Origin: Heliopora coerulea
Taxonomy: Eukaryota; Cnidaria; Anthozoa; Scleralcyonacea; Helioporidae
Assembly (NCBI GenBank): GCA_030142905.1
Contig: JASJOG010000015.1
Coordinates: 3,408,501 to 3,472,500 of the forward strand
DNA: 64,000 nt
Direction of reading: 5' to 3'
Positions 57,846-64,000 of this stretch are shown in pieces. A model generated the notes under the pieces. It made no database searches, had not been told where the DNA came from, and saw only the letters and a program-made list of their open reading frames with translations. A program made the translations under genes and the position numbers. Within the stretch, counting starts at the first letter, position 1; the number at the start of each line of letters is the position of its first letter.

Positions 57846-58082
57846 CTAATACCTGTGATCTTTTATTACAGCACAACTTCATCTGGATGATATTATTTTT
57901 CCAGTTCTCTAAGCTTTTTATTTCGTTAAACTTAAACAAACTTGGGATGATGACACTGGCATTCCTTGGGTTAATTTATTGAGGGGAGGGGATCAAAGTT
58001 ATGGCATTCCCTGAGGTTTGCCACAGTGGTATGCCTGGGTATGCATGGCATACCCAGATGGTCAGCGGACTCGGTGTTCACC

Positions 58083-59355
58083 ACTAAACTAGAAACACGT
58101 GTACGCTACAAACCCTCATCAACCCTACCAATATATTTCTCGAGAATTCGAGTAATTTTTTTAATTCAATTAAAATTGTCAGCGACAAATCGTCCTTACT
58201 ATATATAACTGGAAGAGTGAATGCAGTAAAAAAAAGCTTTCTCATAAGTTATCAGTTGGATACCAGCATTACGGACAGCCCATAATTGAATATTTTTTTT
58301 GATATTTGTTTTTTTGACTTAAAAATTTCATAAATTCCACATTATCTGAAAGTTGGTTATAAATGTCTAAGATGTGCTGTGATACATATTTATGCTAAGT
58401 ATTCATCCGGTGGTACAAGACTTTGGTGACGAAAATGAAACAAATTACGAAACCGACGAAATAAACAAAGAAAACATATGTAAAACCTCGTACGGAGGTT
58501 TTACAGTGGAAAAAGTAGATCTTTTACTTCTCTCTCCTCGTTCTTCTTTCGTCAAAATTTGCAAATGGTTTACTGGTCGTATTTTATCGTCTATTCCATA
58601 TTTTTCGACTTTTGGTCAGCAATAAAAATGCAGAACTCGCTCGTGTTTTCTTTGTTGATTTCGTCGGTTTCGTATTAAGTTCGTTTCATCTTCGTTACAA
58701 AAGTCTTGTACCTCGGGGTGAATAGTTAGCATAAATCTTCATCATAACACATCTTAGACATTTGTAACCAACTGTGAGATAATGTAGAATTTATCAATTT
58801 TTTCAATTAAAACAACAAATATATCAAAAAAATTTTCACACATGGGCTGTCCATAGTGCTGATATCCGATCGGTATCCTGAGAATGCTCCACTTTTAAGA
58901 TGGACAGTCTGGCCATCTAATAAGGGATTTTTCTTTAAGACGAAATGAGATGAGAAGTTTCGTTGGAAAACAACACGAAATACCTGAAGCCCACGATCAA
59001 CACAGGGTCTTAATATGAGCATCCACTGCTTAATTGTGAGAATGAATCACTTAGCATCTGTTAAGCCGTTAAATGTTATTCTCACCAAACGTTTTGTTTT
59101 AATAAAACAGAAGTGGAATTTTTAACGTAAATATGACGACAACCAGCTTAAAAATAAAACAATTTCCAATTTACGTTATTAATTTGGGGCTAAATCGTGC
59201 GTGCTTTTTTTTGGTTTTTATTGTATTACGTTTTCCAATTATAATAAGTATGATTTTTCTGACAAGTTAAAAATTTATCAATCTTTCTCGAATTCTCGAG
59301 TGATATATTGGAAGGGTGGACGAGGGTTTGTTGCGTACACGTATTTCTAGTGTAT
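58083..59355. mobile_element. Large inverted-repeat (foldback) element
   Basis: Outer arms (58083-58157 and 59283-59355) share cgtgtacg, accaatatat and ctcgagaattcgag in inverted order. Inner arms of about 230 bp (58250-58480 and 58640-58870) are also inverted complements (for example gtacaagact and accgacgaaat). The loop contains a short taaaacctcg/cggaggttttac hairpin. The right side has about 330 extra bases between inner and outer arms. There is no coding capacity I recognise and no link in sequence to the hammerhead elements. Confidence 0.8.
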
Positions 59356-59386
59356 CTGTTTATATATATATATATATGTATATATG

Positions 59387-59690
59387 ATGAAAAGTTTGTT
59401 CTCAAGCTTTATCTCAGAAAATTTCTGAGCTCCCCAACGGGAATCGAACCCGTGTCTCCCGATTGCCGGTACGGTTGTTTTACCACTAGACTATAGGGTC
59501 TCAGACGGCAAACATGATGTTAATTAGAGACCTGGTTCGTAATATTGATATGTCTCTTTCGTACTTGAAAGCTGAACATACCTGTATGATGATATTGTGT
59601 GTATGAGTAAATTTCATCTTACTGAGTGTAGATGTTTGTAAGCTTGGATATATTTACGATGAAAAGTTTGTTCTCAAGCTTTATCTCATG
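59387..59690 (-). mobile_element. tRNA-derived SINE (family B-like) between 31-bp direct repeats
   Basis: Minus-strand tRNA-like head at 59418-59500 (B-box gggttcgattcccg). A 31-bp direct repeat starting gatgaaaagtttgttctc lies at 59387 and again at 59658. This is long for a target duplication, and part of it (ctcaagc...tctca) is family sequence, so partial tandem copying is as likely. Confidence 0.65.
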
Positions 59691-59984
59691 TTCTTTATAC
59701 ACGGTAGCCAATTCAGCTAATATAAAAACTGTTTTTCAATGGGCCGTGCTACTCATCAACAGAAAAGTCTATTACAGTAAATAATTCGTGTTAAATGTTT
59801 CTAATTATATCAACTGCGATGGCTCATCATTTATCAATTATGTGTAAATATATAAGTATCGGATTTTTGCTTGCTATATGTCACTTGGATAATGTCGCGC
59901 AATGGCGACGAAGCGTCGTTGTAATAAATGTCTACAAATTGTATTTTTGGCTTTCCTATATTTTGAAAAGATGACTTTTCATCT

Positions 59985-60050
59985 TCGCATATTAAGCCGG
60001 GCTCTAATATTTATCATCCGATTAAGATTTCCTCCTGGTAAATCACTGGA
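59985..60050 (+). mobile_element. Solitary shared tail of the foldback/hammerhead family
   Basis: The segment gccgggctctaatatttatc followed by agatttcctcctggta aligns with the tails at 17178-17224 and 36980-37024. No arm or hammerhead core is found next to it. Confidence 0.55.
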
Positions 60051-62284
60051 AAACGTTTTGAAGAAACATCCATGCAAACATTCAAACCCTTAATCAAGCA
60101 CGAAATGATAAATAAGCTATATTGTTTTTCTGATATGGATACATTCTAGTCGAAAATAATCAACGTTACCTAGTGTAAAATGATGACCGTTAGCTAAAGT
60201 AAAATAATCTGACGTTAGTTAGTGTCAAAGAGAAGAAGGTTGATCCTGTGGAAAGACTAAATTCTCCATAATGCAACGGTTTTATTCATGCTAGAGATAT
60301 GAAGCTGTGGTTAATGTAGGCTAATGCTAAAACAAAACTTGAACGAAGCATTCATGCGAACAAATCAATGAATTTAAGTCGAGTGCATATTTATTTCAGT
60401 AAGGCAAGTATTGGACTATCTCGTAAAAATCAATATTATTGTAAGATTGTTTTACTGTAGTTGTTGAGAATCAATCTCGGAAGGTAAATTGATTTGCTAT
60501 GTAAACCGAATAGCTAAAACTATTGTACAAAGACTGTAGGAACTACTTTTTTTTAGACGTTATTTTCTCCCTCGAATAGAAGTTTGCCATCTTTGTGTCA
60601 TTTTTACGGTAGCGTCTCATACTGTGCGCAGTTACGCTCCAATTTTCAAATTCTATTATGTAAAGGTTAATCACCGAGATTGAGGTAGCTAACCTTCTTA
60701 GTTCATCATCACAGGGGCTTCATACAGAATGTAGTAGTGTAGTGATATCTGATTTGAGTGATTTAAAGCAAACTTGGATTTCCCCCTTTTGTTGATTGGT
60801 GTGTTTTTGTAGAGCTAGACAACAAGATAATGTCCCAGGGATAATATATATTTACCCTGGCACATAAACTCGTAAGGGATTACTGAATAAATTTTATATA
60901 CCGTGACCGAGCTGTTTAAGCGACATATCACCCTGAGGGCAAAGCCCGAAGTTGGTGAAGTTTCGAATGAAGTATTTAACTTGCCTGACAAACGAATAGA
61001 AATGGCGACGTTTCGGTAGAAAGTTCATGAATATTTGAATGAGGTTGATAAGTTAGTTATGAAATTCCGGAGAACAAACGAAATTGAGCCAACGATGATA
61101 TAAATGAATTTAAGAACCTCGATACATCGGAGAAATTCGAGGTGATGATGAGCTAACTTAAACTTCACTCGCCTACGTGCAATTACCCGAACGAACAACT
61201 ACGGCTAGAGTTTAATAGGCTCTCTTCTGTTGTTGTCTACTCTGCTCTCTCTGTGGACTCCTCTTTTCTGTTCTCGTCTATTGTTGTCTGCTCTGCTCTT
61301 CTGTTGGGAAAGGAGCATCTCTTTTTATGATTTTGGTGGGCAGTTTTGGTTGACAGTGAGTGACATTAGAAGTTGACCAATCAGATACATTCTGACCAAG
61401 TCTCTCGCTCTGCCGAGCGAAGGCGTTGTTTGGAATGTAACATAATTAACAAGGATGTTTGAAAAAGATTTTCCAATACTAAATGTATATGATTCTTTGT
61501 AAAATTATAATGGTAATATCAGAATATACTAATTCTTATTTCAGTTATGTTATTTCACAGTTTCACATCATATTTCGAGTTCAAATCTAATCTGAATATG
61601 ATTACATCGTATCTGGAATTCAGCAAGGTATTCAATCAACATAGGCGGGACTAATACAAACCAGAGCAAGAATTTAACAATACCAACTTGTACCTTGGCC
61701 TTACATTCGATAACATAAACAGAAATTTTTTTATAGCCAGATCGGTAACTGCCATTTTCGAGAGGACTAATTATGTTGCTGTTACAAAAATAAGATAACA
61801 ACTTTACATGTCTAAAACTAGACAAAACTCGAACAAACATTACAACTTTTGTGATACGATCGTCTACCTATTCATAGCAGCTATTTTCACAATAGATTAC
61901 GTTGACGTTTTATAGATTTCATTTAGTTCATAATAAATTGCAGACCACCAAGTTAGTTGATGGAGTGTGTATTTCATAACACATGTCACGCTTACTATAG
62001 CCCACGCCTAAAAGCACGTTCCATTATTAGCAATTTCATTCGGAATCGTTAGCCAATCACAATTGCACCACTATAACACCAATGTGGTTCCAATTACCTA
62101 CTCTAAAACCAAAAAAATGTCTTGACGCGGTACGGCTCCCCGTTGAGAAACGCTGCTCTGACTATTGAGTTATCGAGATTAAGAGGGAAAGCTTTGGCGT
62201 TGCTTCGACCTTCTACGTATGTCTCGCCTATATGTATATGAAATAATACCAAGCACCACTATTGTACCCGTTTGGCTTGTAGCT
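60051..62284. other. Stretch without a recognisable gene
   Basis: No family is recognised. A frame at about 60945-61018 reads KPEVGEVSNEVFNLPDKRIE and may be old coding sequence. 61200-61310 is a tctgctctc-rich low-complexity patch. 62130-62180 has a tRNA-like remnant (gctctgactattgagttatcgag region). Confidence 0.5.
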
Positions 62285-62465
62285 TAATCATCTAACCATA
62301 TACCAAAAATTCGAACAAATTATGGTAAATTTAGTATCAGATTCCAAGGCCCTAAAGTTTTGGAATTCTATTGACGAGTCTATTAAATCGCTAAAACAAA
62401 TACTCTTTCGAACGCAAATTTAAGGAATACTTCATTAAATTGTACGATATTATTAAGTAATATTT
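62285..62465 (+). mobile_element. LINE 3'-terminal relic
   Basis: One frame reads HIPKIRTNYGKFSIRFQGPK. A shifted frame continues FWNSIDESIKSLKQ, and another YSFERKFKEYFIKLYDIIK to a stop. This is the conserved end of a non-LTR retrotransposon protein (NYGKxSxRxxGxKxWNS) broken by at least two frameshifts. Confidence 0.75.
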
Positions 62466-62791
62466 CACTCACTTTGTCTTATGTTTTGTAGTGTATGCTT
62501 GCATTGTCTTACGCCTGTATTCTAGGAGCTCACTCACACTCACCTTTAAGTCACACTCATCCGAGAGACACTCAAGTAGGATTGAAGTGTGAGTGTGAGA
62601 GGAGTAGGGGTCTAACTTTCCACTCATTGAGAGAGAAATCACCTGCTAAAAAATCTTGTTCATTTGTATTCATAGAGCTCACTCGAGTGTGACTTGTCTG
62701 AGTAGCCCTTATCGTTGTTTCTTAGTGTGGTCATTATAATCATTGTATTTGCATATGGCAGCAATACAACAAGATAGCACAATCTAGGCAG

Positions 62792-63523
62792 TATTATTCG
62801 GAATTGGAAAAGTCACTTTTAACTGAATTAGTTGGTAAATACAAAGATGTTCTTGAAAACAAAAAGAACGATTACAAAATAATCCAACAGAAAAATACCA
62901 CATGGGAAACTTTGACTCAGGAATTTAATTCACAGTCGGGAGTGCATAAACGAAAGTCGAAACAATTAAAGAAATGTTGAGAAAATATAAAGTCTCGTGC
63001 TAAAAAGCATCTTGGTAAAGAGAAGAGAGAAGCTAAATTAACTGTTGGTGGTACTGCCTTGCCCGTACAAGACGAAGGAGCAACTGCTGTAGCATCTATC
63101 ATCACAGCTCAAATAGAGAGCCTAGACAACCCGTTTGATGACTATAATTATGAAGCTGGTATGACAATTTCTTAAAACAGAATAATAAATGTATAGTTAT
63201 TGCCAAAGCATTATGCAATGTGTAAAAGATGAAGTATTTTAATTTTGGATTAACTTGCAGACAATAAAGACTATGAAGATGAATCCCCAGCAGCGACTAC
63301 GACGATACCGAAACAGCCGCTGGTATCTTTGCCGGTTGCTGGTGCTGCTTTGTCCACCTTGTGCAGCAGAAAACCCCAAATATCAGCGGCTCAAGCACGT
63401 TGTCTTGACATGCAACAAAAACAGCACGAAGCTGAGATGCAGATCCTAGATATCAAGAAAAGCAACATCTTGAGGGAACATAAAGGGAAAATGGAGGTGC
63501 TAGATGCGGAGTTTGAATACTGA
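62792..63523 (+). pseudogene. Myb/SANT-like DNA-binding protein of the transposon, one nonsense codon
   Basis: Exon 1 (about 62792-63158) encodes YYSELEKSLLTELVGKYKDV, KKNDYKII, TTWETLTQEFNSQSG and KQLKKC-stop-ENIKSRAKKHLG. This is the three-helix Myb_DNA-bind_5 type domain, with the third-helix tryptophan codon TGG changed to TGA (62978-62980). The 102-base intron (63159-63260, GT...GCAG) keeps the split codon in phase. Exon 2 gives an acidic linker, then a helix-rich end (ARCLDMQQKQHEAEMQILDI...KMEVLDAEFEY) to a stop at 63523. No in-frame ATG is seen before the domain. Family members bind transposon ends and assist the nuclease; this copy should be dead unless the stop is an error. Confidence 0.85.
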
Positions 63524-63724
63524 AAAAGGATGAATAAAACAATGAAAGACAAACAAGCACAGCCACAGAAGCCAAACACCCGACAACGAAGAAAAAAACA
63601 AACTCTGATTTAATGTCAGGAATTGATAAATGCATTTAAGTACATTTTGTTGCATCATTCAACGTGTATAAATAAGTATACGTTGATTATGTGATGTTAA
63701 TAAAATCAATCAGCGCATCATAAT

Positions 63725-63928
63725 TTATGTGAAATGCTGCATTATCAGTGCACGGATACCATGCTCCTCGTCGTACCTTTCATAATCTACATTATGTAGT
63801 CTCCTTTCATTTCTTTTATTTGGCAGCATAATTTCCACAGCTTCTAATCTCTTTAGCCACCTATCACCAATGTTGGTATCACTCAATACAACTGAGTGTA
63901 GCTCAAGGCACGTGTACCTCTCACTCAA
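63725..63928 (-). pseudogene. Possible C-terminal scrap of the transposon nuclease
   Basis: A minus-strand frame of 67 residues ends EEHGIRALIMQHFT, reminiscent of Harbinger nuclease C-termini, and it converges on the Myb gene as in two-gene elements. No catalytic motif is present in so short a piece, so the call is tentative. Confidence 0.3.
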
Positions 63929-64000
63929 TCTTTACTCCAAATCAGGTCCTAAGTTGAGGGTGAGTGCTGTCAATGAATGCTTGGAGGGTAAGTGAGAGTG

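Larger units (their letters stand above)
62531..64000. mobile_element. Harbinger-like DNA transposon (right end at window edge)
   Basis: The left end cactcacactcacctttaag (62531) and the right end, reverse complemented as cactctcacttaccctccaag (64000), agree at most positions. Subterminal gtgagtg words occur near both ends. Inside are a Myb/SANT gene on plus and a short frame on minus, the two-gene arrangement of Harbinger-type elements. The right boundary coincides with the window end and may extend. Confidence 0.65.

Noticed and set aside
59387..59690. 31-bp direct repeat as a clean target-site duplication
   Set aside because: Part of the repeat is SINE family sequence found at 50440 and 50700, so it is not a simple duplication of the target.

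Overview
The window is eukaryotic, AT-rich and gene-poor, and looks like nuclear DNA from an anthozoan cnidarian, probably a stony coral or close relative. The evidence is an array of intronless class A GPCR genes, a secreted PAN/EGF/fibrinogen-like gene of the kind found in corals, spliced hAT and Myb/SANT transposon genes, tRNA-derived SINEs, LINE tails, and foldback elements that carry hammerhead-ribozyme motifs. The organism is inferred from these features; no database search was run.

Positions 1 to about 36.8 kb are a tandem segmental duplication. An ancestral monomer of roughly 6-9 kb, with one GPCR on the minus strand, was first doubled into an a+b pair. That pair (about 14.7 kb) was then duplicated. 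Monomers M1 (1-5.7 kb, a), M2 (5.7-14.6, b), M3 (14.6-20.9, a), M4 (20.9-29.3, b) and M5 (29.3-35.67, a) are followed by a b-type scrap without a GPCR (35.67-36.8). The array stops at a degenerate TTAGGG tract. M2, M3 and M4 have full-length receptors. M1 has lost its first half to a deletion of about 1.1 kb. M5 has three in-frame nonsense codons. A diverged but intact sixth receptor lies at 40.1-41.1 kb. The receptors resemble the MECA-like type: very short second extracellular loop without cysteine, no tryptophan in the TM6 motif. Their ligand cannot be told.

Mobile DNA fills the rest of the array and explains most differences between monomers: a 467-bp foldback with a 13-bp target duplication in M3 only, a 460-bp LINE 3' end in M2 only, a SINE with a 14-bp target duplication after M5, and a TIR element and SINE in M1 and M5 that were deleted from M3.

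From 36.8 to 64 kb the sequence is not duplicated. It holds a palindrome with a tail shared by the foldback elements, a CTG/CTA trinucleotide tract, an inverted SINE pair, a LINE relic that has lost its YADD segment, the sixth GPCR, about 5 kb with nothing recognisable, a spliced hAT/ZMYM-like transposase gene with one frameshift (46.5-49.1), two decayed copies of the PAN/fibrinogen-like gene's ends, a decayed hAT element with TIRs and internal 150-160 bp tandem repeats (51.2-53.9), SINE clusters (54.3-56.4), the PAN/EGF/fibrinogen-like gene (56.5-57.8), a 1.3-kb inverted-repeat element (58.1-59.4), and at the right edge a Harbinger-like element with a Myb/SANT gene carrying one nonsense codon.

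The most notable signal is a set of type I hammerhead-ribozyme motifs in the arms of the foldback elements. One element has an intact motif on both strands, one per arm. Stems I and II co-vary between the two element families. This fits Penelope-like retroelements, but no reverse transcriptase of that class is in the window.
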